Shown here: piece by piece, positions 1 through 7,900 of the stretch
Layout of the letters: every line of letters begins with the position of its first letter
Numbering within the stretch: the stretch's first letter is position 1
NCBI GenBank assembly: GCA_020047815.1
Contig: JAIFNG010000167.1
Coordinates: 1-37,142 of the forward strand
Direction: 5' to 3'
Source: Anaerolinea sp.
GTDB taxonomy: Bacteria; Chloroflexota; Anaerolineae; Anaerolineales; Villigracilaceae
Length of the DNA stretch: 37,142 bases
The notes under the pieces: model-generated
Told to the model about the DNA's origin: nothing
The model's input: the letters and a program-made list of their open reading frames with translations, nothing else
The model's database searches: none
Program-made: the position numbers and the translations under genes

Positions 1-87
1 ATGTTTTTGGGTGGCGTAAAAATATAACAGACGAAAGCCCGTGATCAGGGATATGATCTTAGGAGCAGGACCTGAAAAAGATGGAGG

Positions 88-357
88 TCAATCCTTTTCA
101 AAATTTTTCGCAAGGTCGTCGATCAGGCCGGCTTCCATGCCGATATCTTCAAGAAAAGACCTGTCATTCACAGCCAGGTTCACCAGCGGATTTACGTGGT
201 CGATGTTAACAACAGGTTTTGAATCAGGCCAGGCAACTTCTTCCAATTTTCCGGTCCAGATCTTTTTGTCATTTTTGGAAATGATATACAACTGCCCGTC
301 ATCGTCGACCAGGATCCCTGTGCCTGTGCTGGCAGATTTGTAGATGTTGTAACTCAT
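88..357 (-). CDS. Small hypothetical acidic protein (89 aa)
   Basis: The ATG at 355-357 follows a GGAGG ribosome site (362-366) that lies just upstream of it, so the start is well supported. The 89-residue product has no signal peptide or membrane segment. Its N-terminal half (about residues 1-40) reads like two short beta-hairpins with a GILVDDDGQLYI stretch. The C-terminal half is predicted helical and acidic, ending in LAKNFEKD. I do not recognise a family. It is 12 bp downstream of the membrane-protein gene at 370-840 on the same strand, so the two are very probably one transcript. No function can be assigned. Confidence 0.7.
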   Translation of the reverse strand: MSYNIYKSASTGTGILVDDDGQLYIISKNDKKIWTGKLEEVAWPDSKPVVNIDHVNPLVNLAVNDRSFLEDIGMEAGLIDDLAKNFEKD

Positions 358-369
358 TCTCGCCTCCGG

Positions 370-840
370 TCATTTTGTCGGACTTAGTTTATTAAACGTA
401 TCAATCACCGCATCTATCCTGGCGGGGTCTGCGGCTGCCGCAAACGCAGTTGCGCGGTTATTGGCCGCATCTGTTCTGTTATTGGCATCCTGTACCTGTT
501 GGCTGAGTTGGTCTGTTCCGGCAGAGCCGATCTGCAAGCCAAAGAAGGCTCCGACCAGGGTACCCAGGACCGTCAAAAACGGCGATACAATTACCGCCAC
601 AGTTTGAGCATCCTTGAATCCGCGCAGGGTCAGTGCGGCAAGGGTTAATGCCAGGATGACCACGATCGCCAATCCGATCACACCAAGGTAGAAAGCATAC
701 TTGATGCGAACTGTTTCAATGGACGCTTTGTTGGTGGTAATGCCGGCTGGGGTTGTTTCTGCGGGTTTGGGTTTATTTTCCTCTGCGGCAGCAGGGTCGG
801 GTTTGGGTGTTTCATCGGGTGTTGGATTTGGTGTTGCCAT
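370..840 (-). CDS. Small membrane protein with Pro/Ala-rich N terminus (156 aa)
   Basis: The open frame extends upstream, but the ATG at 838-840 is preceded by a near-perfect AAAGGAGG site, so I start there. Residues 1 to about 38 form a low-complexity Pro/Thr/Lys/Ala/Glu-rich tail. Two hydrophobic helices follow (roughly residues 49-75 and 80-108, the second containing SPFLTVLGTLVGAFFGLQIG). An Asn/Ala-rich segment after them resembles a coiled coil. The topology is two closely spaced membrane helices with both tails on the same side. No family is recognised. The gene leads a two-gene unit with the 89-aa gene and has its own promoter at 863-891. A role at the membrane is all that can be inferred. 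Confidence 0.75.
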   Translation of the reverse strand: MATPNPTPDETPKPDPAAAEENKPKPAETTPAGITTNKASIETVRIKYAFYLGVIGLAIVVILALTLAALTLRGFKDAQTVAVIVSPFLTVLGTLVGAFFGLQIGSAGTDQLSQQVQDANNRTDAANNRATAFAAAADPARIDAVIDTFNKLSPTK

Positions 841-862
841 ATCAGCCTCCTTTGATAAATTC

Positions 863-891
863 ATTATACAATTCGGTTTTTCTGATTTCAA
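863..891 (-). promoter_or_regulatory. Sigma70-type promoter for the 840-88 gene pair
   Basis: On the minus strand a TTGAAA -35 box (891-886), a 17-bp spacer and a perfect TATAAT -10 box (868-863) precede the ATG at 840. A start of transcription near 856 would leave a 5' leader of about 15 nt that still holds the GGAGG site. Assignment is by consensus only. Confidence 0.65.
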
Positions 892-1004
892 GTCAGGCTA
901 AATTTTTATTTCGAGAAAAAAGCGTTGGCGAATCATGTCCCTCCCAGGATCCATTTCAAACACGGCGGGTCAAATCTGATGGCAAAACATACGCAGGAGA
1001 TAAG

Positions 1005-1700
1005 ATGTCAAACATGGAAAAACAGAACGAATTCCTCTATAAAATGTCCAGCCATATGCGCGCCGGGCTTGCCGAGGTGCAAAAGAATGTGAATGCCCTG
1101 TACCGCATTGACGAATTGGAGGACTACATCGGCGTGAAAGATTCCCCCATTGAGTATATTCAGGCGGCACTGACTCCGTTGATCGGGCAGGTGAATGATC
1201 TTCAGGATTATGCTGAAACCGTGACCCATAGAATGGAACTGGATCTGCAGGAAGTGGATGTTTATGCCATGCTCGACAGTGTGATGACCATCGCTGCGCA
1301 ACTGGTGGAAATGAATCCCGCCATTACGCTTGAAGAGGACATCGAAGAAAGACTGCCTGACATTGAGGGCGACCCAACCCGGCTTACACAAGCCCTATTG
1401 AACCTGATCCATAATGCCTTCAAGTTTACTGAAAAAGGAACGATCACCGTGCGTGTTGCGCGTGAGCCGGGTAACATTCTGTTCGAAGTGCGCGATACGG
1501 GAATTGGCATTGCCGCGGAAGATCAGGAATTGGTCTTTGAGCCTTTTGAAACCATCCTCGAAGATAAAAATGACACACGCCTCGGGTTCGGGATCGGCTT
1601 GAAGATCGTGGAACATATCATTGATCTGCACCACGGTGAGACCTGGTTTGAAAGCAAGGCAGAGGTGGGCAGTTCTTTCTTTTTTACGATCCCCATATAG
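1005..1700 (+). CDS. Minimal sensor-less histidine kinase-like ATPase (231 aa)
   Basis: The frame is open far upstream, but only the ATG at 1005 has a good ribosome site (AGGAGA, 5 nt away). The protein starts almost directly with a degenerate H-box, SSHMRAGL, with candidate phospho-acceptor His17. A helical segment of about 75 residues follows, then a complete HATPase_c domain: the N-box LLNLIHNAFKFT around residue 135, DTGIGI (G1) around 165, a FEPF F-box, and GFGIGLKIVEHI (G2) near 195. There is no membrane helix, PAS or GAF domain, so any input must come from a partner protein. The usual acidic residue after His is Met here and the following Pro is Gly, so phosphotransfer may be altered. 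No response regulator is adjacent. It is a family member by fold; its partner is unknown. Confidence 0.85.
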   Translation: MSNMEKQNEFLYKMSSHMRAGLAEVQKNVNALYRIDELEDYIGVKDSPIEYIQAALTPLIGQVNDLQDYAETVTHRMELDLQEVDVYAMLDSVMTIAAQLVEMNPAITLEEDIEERLPDIEGDPTRLTQALLNLIHNAFKFTEKGTITVRVAREPGNILFEVRDTGIGIAAEDQELVFEPFETILEDKNDTRLGFGIGLKIVEHIIDLHHGETWFESKAEVGSSFFFTIPI

Positions 1701-1718
1701 CAGGACTGGCAATAATGC

Positions 1719-1748
1719 AAAAGTCCCCGCCAATAGGCAGGGACTTTT
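1719..1748. terminator. Bidirectional terminator between kinase and helicase
   Basis: AAGTCCC and GGGACTT arms, extended by GCC/GGC across one C-A mismatch, enclose a 4-nt loop. A T-run follows on the plus strand and a TTTT run on the minus strand. It sits 18 bp after the kinase stop and 85 bp beyond the helicase stop, so it can serve both converging genes. Confidence 0.8.
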
Positions 1749-1832
1749 TGGATATCCAGAAAGATGTCAGGGTATTTCGGCATTGATATATTCCTCGTGA
1801 CCCGGGTAAGTTATGACCACCGTCAGGGCAGA

Positions 1833-3743
1833 TCACTCCTCCCACACTGAATGATAAGCCCCGATCGACTCGAAATATTCCAACATGCGCCGATAAAAGC
1901 CGTGACTGGTGATGGTGGCGCTGTCGCCAATGACGATCAGCTTGCGGCGGGCGCGGGTCAACGCGACGTTCATGCGGCGTGTATCGGCGAGGAAGCCCAC
2001 TTCGCCTTCGCGGTTCGAACGGACGAGGCTGACAATGACAGCCTCTTTTTCACGCCCCTGAAAACCGTCCACGCTGTCAATTTCGAGATCCAGGTTTTTT
2101 AGTTTTTCACGCAGGTATTTAACCTGGGCCGAATAAGGGGTGATCACGGCGATGTGCGCGGGGGATAATCCGCAATCGATCAACTCGTGTACTTTTTTGA
2201 TCACCAAGCCGGCTTCGAGCGGGTTCAGGCGGCTGTCGCCTTTGGGTTCCTGCTCTTCATCATAGCTGGCACCAGCGGTATCAATGAAGTGGATGGGGCA
2301 ATCCAGCAGCGGGCAAGAAGTCATATTGGGCAGGTCAGCCAGCAGGGCGGTGCGGACTGATCCATCCGCCTGCAATGCACCATCGTAGTAGACATCCGAA
2401 GAAAATTTCATGATCTCCTGATGCATTCGATATTGCACATTCAAGCGGCGCGAGATATCCACCCCGGGAATTTGCAGCAGGCGTTCCATCAGGCTGATGT
2501 CGAATCCGCTGCGGGCTGCCTCGGGTGAGATCACAGTGGGCGGAAGCTGGCAATGGTCGCCGGCCAAAACCAGGCGCTTTGCGTATTGGATCGGGATCCA
2601 TGCGGAAGGCTCCACGCTCTGACTGGCTTCATCCATGATGCACCAGTCAAAGGATCGTTTTTTGAATATCTCGTGATCCAGTCCTGTCGCGGTGGCGCAA
2701 ACAATATTTGCATTGCTGATGATGCGTTCAAACAATTGCTCTTCGATCAGACGCGCTTCGTTCAATAATTGTTTTGCCTCTTCCCGCAGCGATTGTCTTA
2801 CGCCGGGGTCGGGCTTAATGCGAAAATATTTGGAGGCCTGTTTTCGCAGGGCGTGCGCATCGCGGGTCAATTTGCGGGCAAGGCGCATGTCGGGATGGAT
2901 CTCTGCCAGTTCATCCAGTGTATGTTCGCGCAGGGCAGGTGAAACCCGCGCGGGATGCCCAAGCCGGATGGCATTCTCGCCCGCGTCGATCAAACGTTCC
3001 AACATGTTATCCACGGCCAGATTGCTGGCGGCAACCGCCAGTACGCTTTCCCCATTGCGGATGATCTGGCGCATCAATTCGACCAGGGTGGTGGTTTTGC
3101 CTGTTCCCGGCGGACCATGAATGATGGCGATATCTTCCGCACTTAACGCAAACCGCACCGCCTGATTTTGGAACCCATTTAATTTGGGGTTTAATGGCGT
3201 GTGATTTTCGATCTTTTCAAAGACAGGGGGTTGATGCCCAAGCAGTACATCACGCAGAACGGCGAGACGCGTTCCTTTTGCAACCCGCGCGGATTCCAAT
3301 GCCGATCTTTGCCTTTGTCTGGAGATCTCATCGGTGGACCGGTCAAGCCTGAATGCAGGTCTTTCGAGCTCGGTTTCAGGCCACTGCGTGAATGCCACTT
3401 GGATCTGGCTTTTGTTCAACCGGCTGACGATCCCGCGCCACCCGGTTGAATCCTCCCCGCCCTCCTCGGTAAGGATCACAGGACTGCCCAACCCGATCCG
3501 ACTCCAGGGCAGGGATAAATTTTCATTGCGCTTGCCAAAGGTCAACAGGATCTTCCCGCCCAATCCTGAGTCTTCCTCGCGAATGACAAGATTGATTAGA
3601 CTATTCCCCGATGTCTCGGCCTCTGCGGGTGACAATTTTTCAAGCGAGCGAATCGTCTCCAGCTTTTCGGCGTCTGCTTCCAGTTCAAGCAGACGCGTTA
3701 AGCGGGCAAAGTGTTCCTCGGGTCGGGTGTTGTTGGTGATCAT
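1833..3743 (-). CDS. SF1B superfamily DNA/RNA helicase, IGHMBP2/UPF1-like (636 aa)
   Basis: All signature motifs of the UPF1-like group are present: Walker A GPPGTGKT (residues 210-217), the Walker B variant DEAS (371-374), GDHCQLPP (395-402), QYRMH (437-441), VDGFQGRE (558-565) and NVALTRAR (592-599). The first 190 residues match the position of the beta-barrel/stalk that binds nucleic acid in IGHMBP2 relatives. The length is normal for the bacterial members. It should unwind RNA or DNA using ATP in the cytoplasm; which substrate is not readable from sequence. No Shine-Dalgarno site precedes the ATG. A promoter-like pair (3780-3753) lies 9 nt before it, suggesting a near-leaderless message. 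It is a single-gene unit. Confidence 0.92.
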   Translation of the reverse strand: MITNNTRPEEHFARLTRLLELEADAEKLETIRSLEKLSPAEAETSGNSLINLVIREEDSGLGGKILLTFGKRNENLSLPWSRIGLGSPVILTEEGGEDSTGWRGIVSRLNKSQIQVAFTQWPETELERPAFRLDRSTDEISRQRQRSALESARVAKGTRLAVLRDVLLGHQPPVFEKIENHTPLNPKLNGFQNQAVRFALSAEDIAIIHGPPGTGKTTTLVELMRQIIRNGESVLAVAASNLAVDNMLERLIDAGENAIRLGHPARVSPALREHTLDELAEIHPDMRLARKLTRDAHALRKQASKYFRIKPDPGVRQSLREEAKQLLNEARLIEEQLFERIISNANIVCATATGLDHEIFKKRSFDWCIMDEASQSVEPSAWIPIQYAKRLVLAGDHCQLPPTVISPEAARSGFDISLMERLLQIPGVDISRRLNVQYRMHQEIMKFSSDVYYDGALQADGSVRTALLADLPNMTSCPLLDCPIHFIDTAGASYDEEQEPKGDSRLNPLEAGLVIKKVHELIDCGLSPAHIAVITPYSAQVKYLREKLKNLDLEIDSVDGFQGREKEAVIVSLVRSNREGEVGFLADTRRMNVALTRARRKLIVIGDSATITSHGFYRRMLEYFESIGAYHSVWEE

Positions 3744-3752
3744 GTGGGCGCT

Positions 3753-3780
3753 ATTTTAACATTCTTTCACATAATGTCAT
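3753..3780 (-). promoter_or_regulatory. Candidate promoter of the helicase gene, near-leaderless
   Basis: Minus strand ATGACA (3780-3775), a 16-bp spacer and TAAAAT (3758-3753) end 9 nt before the ATG at 3743. Transcription would start about at the ATG, and no ribosome site is visible there. Confidence 0.5.
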
Positions 3781-3903
3781 TGCAGGGAGGCAATTTGCTC
3801 TTCCCATGGAACTTGTACCCCAGCCTGTCTTTCCGATCCTTTCAGGAGAATGTTTGGCGGACAAACTCCCCTTAGCGGGCTGCAGGTCCAGATCCCTGCA
3901 AAG

Positions 3904-3909
3904 TATAAT
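3904..3909 (+). promoter_or_regulatory. TATAAT -10 box directly before the DUF4258 gene
   Basis: A perfect TATAAT ends 6 nt before the ATG at 3916, and no good -35 box or Shine-Dalgarno site is seen. The spacing predicts transcription starting at the ATG itself, as for the hydrolase gene at 8237. Confidence 0.55.
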
Positions 3910-3915
3910 AACCCC

Positions 3916-4191
3916 ATGACTAAAATTCTTTATCGGGTCCATGCGGTTCAGCGTATGTTCGAGCGCATAATATCCCCAGCTAAAGTGCGCCGTGCGCTGG
4001 AAGCCGGGGATGTGATCGAAGATTATTCCAATGAAATGCCTGAGCCCAGCAGATTGATCATGGGGTTTCAGGGGAAACGCCCTTTTCATATCGTCACTTC
4101 GGAGAATTTGGAAGCTGATGAGATCACAGTCGTTACGGTTTACCTGCCGGACGTCAATAAATGGAAAAAGGATTTCCGGAGTCGGAAGTAA
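3916..4191 (+). CDS. DUF4258 protein, probable toxin of a type II toxin-antitoxin pair (91 aa)
   Basis: The start at 3916 gives a protein beginning MTKILYRVHAVQRMFER, typical of DUF4258 (H-x-x-x-R-M-x-x-R). The body has the helix RRALEAGDVIEDY and ends in a strand-rich part with PFHIVT and ITVVTVYLPD followed by a basic tail KWKKDFRSRK. The family is small and RelE/MqsR-like in fold and is repeatedly found beside YgiT-type zinc-finger antitoxins, as here (gene at 4296). Toxin-first order matches mqsRA-type loci. RNase or ribosome-targeting activity is inferred from this pairing only. The frame extends upstream to 3850, but that extension crosses the TATAAT box and is unlikely to be translated. 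Confidence 0.8.
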   Translation: MTKILYRVHAVQRMFERIISPAKVRRALEAGDVIEDYSNEMPEPSRLIMGFQGKRPFHIVTSENLEADEITVVTVYLPDVNKWKKDFRSRK

Positions 4192-4295
4192 AGAACTCAA
4201 ACCTGATGGGTTTTTAAGTCGGCACAGATCGGGCCAGCGGGTCCAACCCATGAGGACTGCAGGAGATCGACCAGGTCTTGATGAGAAAGGTTTTT

Positions 4296-4514
4296 ATGAA
4301 TTGCTTAATTTGCAGAAAAGCGGAGATCGTTGATGGCATGACCTCCATCCTATTTGAGCGGGATGAATTTCGACTGTTGATAAAGCATGTCCCGGCGCAT
4401 ATTTGCCCCATGTGCGGCGAGGCGATCGTGGATGAAGATGTGGCAATTGCATTGATCGGCAGGGCGGAGGAAATTTTTGGGCAAGGGGTGCGCGAGGATG
4501 TGTGCGAGTATTAA
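4296..4514 (+). CDS. YgiT-type zinc-finger protein, probable antitoxin (72 aa)
   Basis: The ATG at 4296 follows a GAAAGG ribosome site at 5-nt spacing and gives the canonical family start MNCLICRKAE. TTG/ATG codons at 4278 and 4281 are also in frame but poorly placed. Two CxxC pairs (CLIC near residues 3-6, CPMC near 36-39) form the zinc knuckle. VDEDVAIALIGRAEEIF follows, with the usual family ending. The fold is that of the MqsA N-terminal domain without its DNA-binding helix-turn-helix half, so autoregulation would need another domain or partner. A weak AAACC/GGTTT hairpin with a T-run (4199-4215) lies in the 104-bp gap after the toxin and might tune the ratio of the two products. Confidence 0.82.
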   Translation: MNCLICRKAEIVDGMTSILFERDEFRLLIKHVPAHICPMCGEAIVDEDVAIALIGRAEEIFGQGVREDVCEY

Positions 4515-4536
4515 TTCCTCTGCCTGAATACTTGTT

Positions 4537-4577
4537 AAAAAAACGCTCTCCGGGTGATCAATAAACCGGAGAGCGTT
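4537..4577. terminator. Strong terminator, best for the MFS-HemY unit (minus strand)
   Basis: A perfect 12-bp stem (AACGCTCTCCGG, 4542-4553, with CCGGAGAGCGTT, 4566-4577) is followed on the minus strand by a seven-base T-run. It lies just beyond the MFS stop at 4594. On the plus strand the hairpin has no T-run but could still protect the 3' end of the antitoxin mRNA. Confidence 0.85.
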
Positions 4578-4593
4578 CTGTATGAAACCAGCT

Positions 4594-5916
4594 TTAATCC
4601 GCTGCGGCAACGGCTGCCAATATTTCAATTTCCTCGGTGTGGGCACGGGAGGTGTTCAAGTTCAGTTTTGTGGAAAGGAATAACGCAATACCAAGCATGA
4701 CTGCCTCCATCGCAAACAGGGAGGAGTATGCGAGGAAGGCGTTCCCAGTGGCAAAGCGTACGCTGTCCACCAGAATGCCGCCTGTAAGATTGCCCACCGC
4801 ATGGCCGACCATGTTTGCAACGCCCCACACGCCCATTAGCATCCCGGCACGGATCGGCGTGGTGAATGAAATGATACTGCTCAACATACCCGCGCCAGCC
4901 AGCCCGGTTCCAAGCCCCATGATGAAGACCAGGCTTTTGAAGATGCCAACGTTGCCCATCAGCCCTGTTACGATCAAGCCGATAAAGACCAGAATACTGG
5001 CGACGATCCCTGTCCGCATCAGTTTCATGAATCCCAGCCATTTGATCAGGAACAAGCCCGACATCAGCATGGATGCCAGTACGCCGAGTCCCCAGTACAT
5101 GGTCAGACGGGTGGTGTCGCCGACAGACATGCCAAGCACCAGCGCGCCGTAGGGTTCGAGCAAGGCATCCTGTGCCAGTGTGCCGATGAAGGTGAAGATA
5201 ACCAATGTAAAGAGGATCCGCACTTGAGGGTCGGCAAAGACAACTTCACGCAGCACTTTTTGAAATGGCATTTTTCGCGCCTGTTCCGAGGCAACTTCGA
5301 CAACCTGGTTGCGGGATTCCTGTCCGAGCGCGGCGAAGGTGGCAAGCAAAAAGATGGCGACTGCGACACCGGTGGCAACGCTGATCAGTTTGGCGGGTTC
5401 GTATGATTCCAGGGCTTTGCCGATGAAGCCCGCGCCCATCACAGAACCAAGCAGGGTTGCGACTTCATAAAAAGTGATTGCGCGGGTTCGATATGTTCCC
5501 GTGTAGCGATCAGAAACCAGTGCCTGATATGTGTTATGCGCCAGGTTGCGTCCAAGTCCGTACAGCATGAATGACAGGGAACCGCTCAAGATGAGCAGGG
5601 CTGTAACCCTGGCAGGGTGTGCGGCGATGTTCGATGCGGCGACAATTCCCAAACCGATCACCAGCGCACCAAAGATGATGTAGGGTTCACGGCGTTTGCC
5701 AAAAATGGGGTATCCATCCGAGCGATAGCCGAGCCAGACACGCACCGGTGAGACCAAAAGGGGAACGGCAAAGAAGAATGCCACGAGGGAGGCGGGTAAC
5801 GCCAATTCTGCGATCATAATGCGGTTCAAAGTGCCGCCGATCAACGCGCCGCTCAATCCGTAGGCGATCGAAAAGAGTGCAAGGCGGGCATTATTTAGAT
5901 AGCGAATAACTTTCAT
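4594..5916 (-). CDS. PucC/BCD-family MFS transporter, possible tetrapyrrole carrier (440 aa)
   Basis: The protein has about 12 hydrophobic segments. Its first loop motif, GYRSDGYPIFGKRREPYI (residues 63-80), is characteristic of the PucC/LhaA (bacteriochlorophyll delivery) branch of the major facilitator superfamily rather than of sugar or drug exporters. The start is fixed by AAGGAGT 5 nt upstream. It lies 50 bp downstream of the HemY-type oxidase on the same strand, ahead of a strong terminator, so the two form one operon. Named family members act in pigment-protein assembly in phototrophs. With no photosynthesis gene here, a role in moving porphyrin or haem intermediates across or within the membrane is the best inference. 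It could also be a general MFS carrier of unknown substrate. Confidence 0.8.
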   Translation of the reverse strand: MKVIRYLNNARLALFSIAYGLSGALIGGTLNRIMIAELALPASLVAFFFAVPLLVSPVRVWLGYRSDGYPIFGKRREPYIIFGALVIGLGIVAASNIAAHPARVTALLILSGSLSFMLYGLGRNLAHNTYQALVSDRYTGTYRTRAITFYEVATLLGSVMGAGFIGKALESYEPAKLISVATGVAVAIFLLATFAALGQESRNQVVEVASEQARKMPFQKVLREVVFADPQVRILFTLVIFTFIGTLAQDALLEPYGALVLGMSVGDTTRLTMYWGLGVLASMLMSGLFLIKWLGFMKLMRTGIVASILVFIGLIVTGLMGNVGIFKSLVFIMGLGTGLAGAGMLSSIISFTTPIRAGMLMGVWGVANMVGHAVGNLTGGILVDSVRFATGNAFLAYSSLFAMEAVMLGIALFLSTKLNLNTSRAHTEEIEILAAVAAAD

Positions 5917-5966
5917 ATTTTTACTCCTTGAATTGATAATTCATTGTCCATCCCCACCGGACTGAT

Positions 5967-7328
5967 CTACCCAAAAGCATCCGTTTCAGATAACTTCGCC
6001 GCTGCCTCACGCCCCTGCCGGATGCAGTCAGGGACAGCAATGCCGCGAAAGGAACTGCCAGCCAGTGCCAGGCTGCGCGGCAAAAGTTTTTCAATTTCAT
6101 CCACACGTTTCAAGTGCCCCACCTCGGCTTGTGGGAATCCGTTCTGCCAGCGGAAGGAGGTCCATGTCTGCGGCACGGCGGTGATCCCGAATAATCCGGC
6201 GAGCTCCTTTTGCACAGCCTCGATCAACTGCGGGGCGGAAAAATCGACCATTTCGGGTGCGCCGCCACCGATAAAAATACGCACTACGGAATAGCCTGCT
6301 GTGGAGCGTTCGGGCATTTTACGGGTGGTAAAGGTGACCGCATCGATCATCCGTTTTTCACGGCGGGGGATCATCAATCCGCTGATGACGGGTTCAGAAG
6401 GGATATCAGAATCAAGGTAAACCAATGAAAGCGTGCCGATGTTTTGATGGCGGATCGCCTCCAATTTTTGGACTGCCGCTGGTGAGATCTCTTGAATCAT
6501 TCCAGAGGTCTGGTTGGCCAGGGTGGTCAGTATGATGCCATCCGCATGAATGGTTGTGCCATCTGTGATAAAAATATTAAAGCCGCTTCCAGCGCGGGTG
6601 ATCTTCTCAACCCTCGAATTCAACCGCAAATCCCCTGTGAGTTGACGAGACAATTCGTCGGTCAAGGTCTGCAAGCCGTTCTTGAATGAAACGAAGCGCG
6701 GCCTTCCGGTCTTCTTTTTGGGAGCACGAAACGCGCGCAGCAATGCCCCCATGAACAACCCTCCGCCGTCTTTTTCCATTTCCCGCATAATGGGGGAAGA
6801 AACCATGATGCTTTGTGTTTCAGGGTCTGTGTTATAGATCCCGCCCAGGACAGGACCGATGAATTTATCCAGGGCTTCCTGTCCCAGTCTGCGGCGGACA
6901 AAATTGGCCAGTGACTCGTCTTCATCGTCGCGGCGGGCGGGTTGAAACGGCTCCGCCAGCATGCGCAGTTTGCCGCGCAGGGTCAGCAGCGGGGTGGAAA
7001 AAAAACGGCTGGGCGAAACAGGGATCGGATGGAGCGAACCTTGATCCAGCACATAGGTTCCGCTGGTCTCGGAGCCGGGATCGGTGACTTGATCGAGAAG
7101 CCCCAGTTCAGCTGCCAGATCCCAGGCTTCGGGTTTGCGGGTGATGAGTGTATCGGGTCCGCCCTCCACCAGGAAATGCGCACCGTTCTTTAATTCAAGT
7201 TTGGATGAAATGACCTTGCCGCCCCAGCGGTCTGAGGCTTCAAGTAAGGTGTATTCGATCCCGCGTTTTTGTAACTCCCACGCGGCGCTTAACCCGGTAA
7301 TACCCCCGCCAATGACTGCAATCTTCAT
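5967..7328 (-). CDS. hemY: FAD-dependent protoporphyrinogen/coproporphyrinogen III oxidase, HemY/HemG type (453 aa)
   Basis: The N terminus is a Rossmann FAD site, AVIGGGITGLSAAWELQKRG, followed by an acidic ribose-binding residue and RWGGK. The C terminus carries the usual family closing segment, LALAGSSFRGIAVPDCIRQGREAA. These identify the oxygen-dependent oxidase that removes six electrons from protoporphyrinogen or, in the coproporphyrin-dependent pathway, coproporphyrinogen III. Which substrate is used cannot be decided here. The length is normal. I chose ATG 7328 (GGAG, 5-nt spacing) over the in-frame GTG two codons upstream, which lies too close to that site. It leads a two-gene unit with the PucC-like carrier. 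A perfect TACATA-GAA-TATGTA palindrome (7387-7401) lies in its upstream region. Confidence 0.9.
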   Translation of the reverse strand: MKIAVIGGGITGLSAAWELQKRGIEYTLLEASDRWGGKVISSKLELKNGAHFLVEGGPDTLITRKPEAWDLAAELGLLDQVTDPGSETSGTYVLDQGSLHPIPVSPSRFFSTPLLTLRGKLRMLAEPFQPARRDDEDESLANFVRRRLGQEALDKFIGPVLGGIYNTDPETQSIMVSSPIMREMEKDGGGLFMGALLRAFRAPKKKTGRPRFVSFKNGLQTLTDELSRQLTGDLRLNSRVEKITRAGSGFNIFITDGTTIHADGIILTTLANQTSGMIQEISPAAVQKLEAIRHQNIGTLSLVYLDSDIPSEPVISGLMIPRREKRMIDAVTFTTRKMPERSTAGYSVVRIFIGGGAPEMVDFSAPQLIEAVQKELAGLFGITAVPQTWTSFRWQNGFPQAEVGHLKRVDEIEKLLPRSLALAGSSFRGIAVPDCIRQGREAAAKLSETDAFG

Positions 7329-7386
7329 ATACACTCCAATTTTATTTTTATGCCCGGTGTATTTTATGGTTAATCAAAAGTGTGTA

Positions 7387-7401
7387 TACATAGAATATGT
7401 A
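7387..7401. promoter_or_regulatory. Candidate operator palindrome in the divergent hemY/DUF4491 region
   Basis: TACATA-GAA-TATGTA is a perfect inverted repeat, 59 bp upstream of the hemY ATG and 83 bp upstream of the DUF4491 gene. It is AT-rich and short, so chance is possible, but the position suits a regulator of either divergent unit. Confidence 0.4.
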
Positions 7402-7427
7402 GAATTCACTAAGAGTTGAGTGAGAGT

Positions 7428-7457
7428 GTGATCAGGTGTAAATTGGATGCATATAAT
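7428..7457 (+). promoter_or_regulatory. Candidate promoter of the DUF4491 - hydrolase region
   Basis: A perfect TATAAT (7452-7457) is preceded at 18 bp by a weak -35 match, GTGATC. The predicted start near 7464 leaves a leader of about 20 nt containing the GGAG site of the first DUF4491 gene. Confidence 0.5.
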
Positions 7458-7483
7458 TGAGAAAAATCATTCCTGGAGCCAAA

Positions 7484-7900
7484 ATGGAAATTAACGTTGT
7501 TGGACTTGCCGCTGCTTTTGCCACGTTCTTTGGCGTTTGGATCGGGCATGTCTCGGTGCGCAAGATCGAACGTGAATCGGCCAATTTATGGGTGCCGACT
7601 TTACTTTTTCTTTCAGTTGCCGCCTTGCTGGCATTTGTGTCTTTCTTCACCCCAAACCTGTCTCTTTCCGTGGTAAGCGGGATCCTTGCCATGACCCTGG
7701 GCTATGATGCGTACGAATTGTTTCGCCAGCAAAAACGGGTCAGGAAGGGACGCGCACCGGCAAATCCATATAACCCGCGTCACGCAAGGATCCTTGCAGA
7801 ATATCCCCTGGCCACGACCATGGATTGGCTCCACCGCGACCCGCGCGGGGCGGCTTATTCCTCGGCAGAACTCGCGTCCCTGAAGGAAGGCGCAAAATGA
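7484..7900 (+). CDS. DUF4491-like membrane protein, long form (138 aa)
   Basis: The start at ATG 7484 (GGAG upstream) gives MEINVVGLAAAFATFFG. Three hydrophobic segments are visible (about residues 2-20, 38-58 and 60-78, the last ending in GYDAYELFRQQKRVRKGRAP). The ELFxQxKRVxKGxxPxNP ending of the core is the DUF4491 hallmark. An extra C-terminal segment of about 35 residues, DWLHRDPRGAAYSSAEL, is predicted cytoplasmic. Its last four bases are the ATGA overlap with the next gene, a second DUF4491 protein, so the two are translationally coupled and may form a heteromer. The function of the family is unknown. Confidence 0.72.
   Translation: MEINVVGLAAAFATFFGVWIGHVSVRKIERESANLWVPTLLFLSVAALLAFVSFFTPNLSLSVVSGILAMTLGYDAYELFRQQKRVRKGRAPANPYNPRHARILAEYPLATTMDWLHRDPRGAAYSSAELASLKEGAK

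Noticed and set aside
753..1004. N-terminal extension of the histidine kinase frame
   Set aside because: It overlaps the divergent promoter and the start of the minus-strand gene, has no kinase-like content, and the ribosome site is at 1005.
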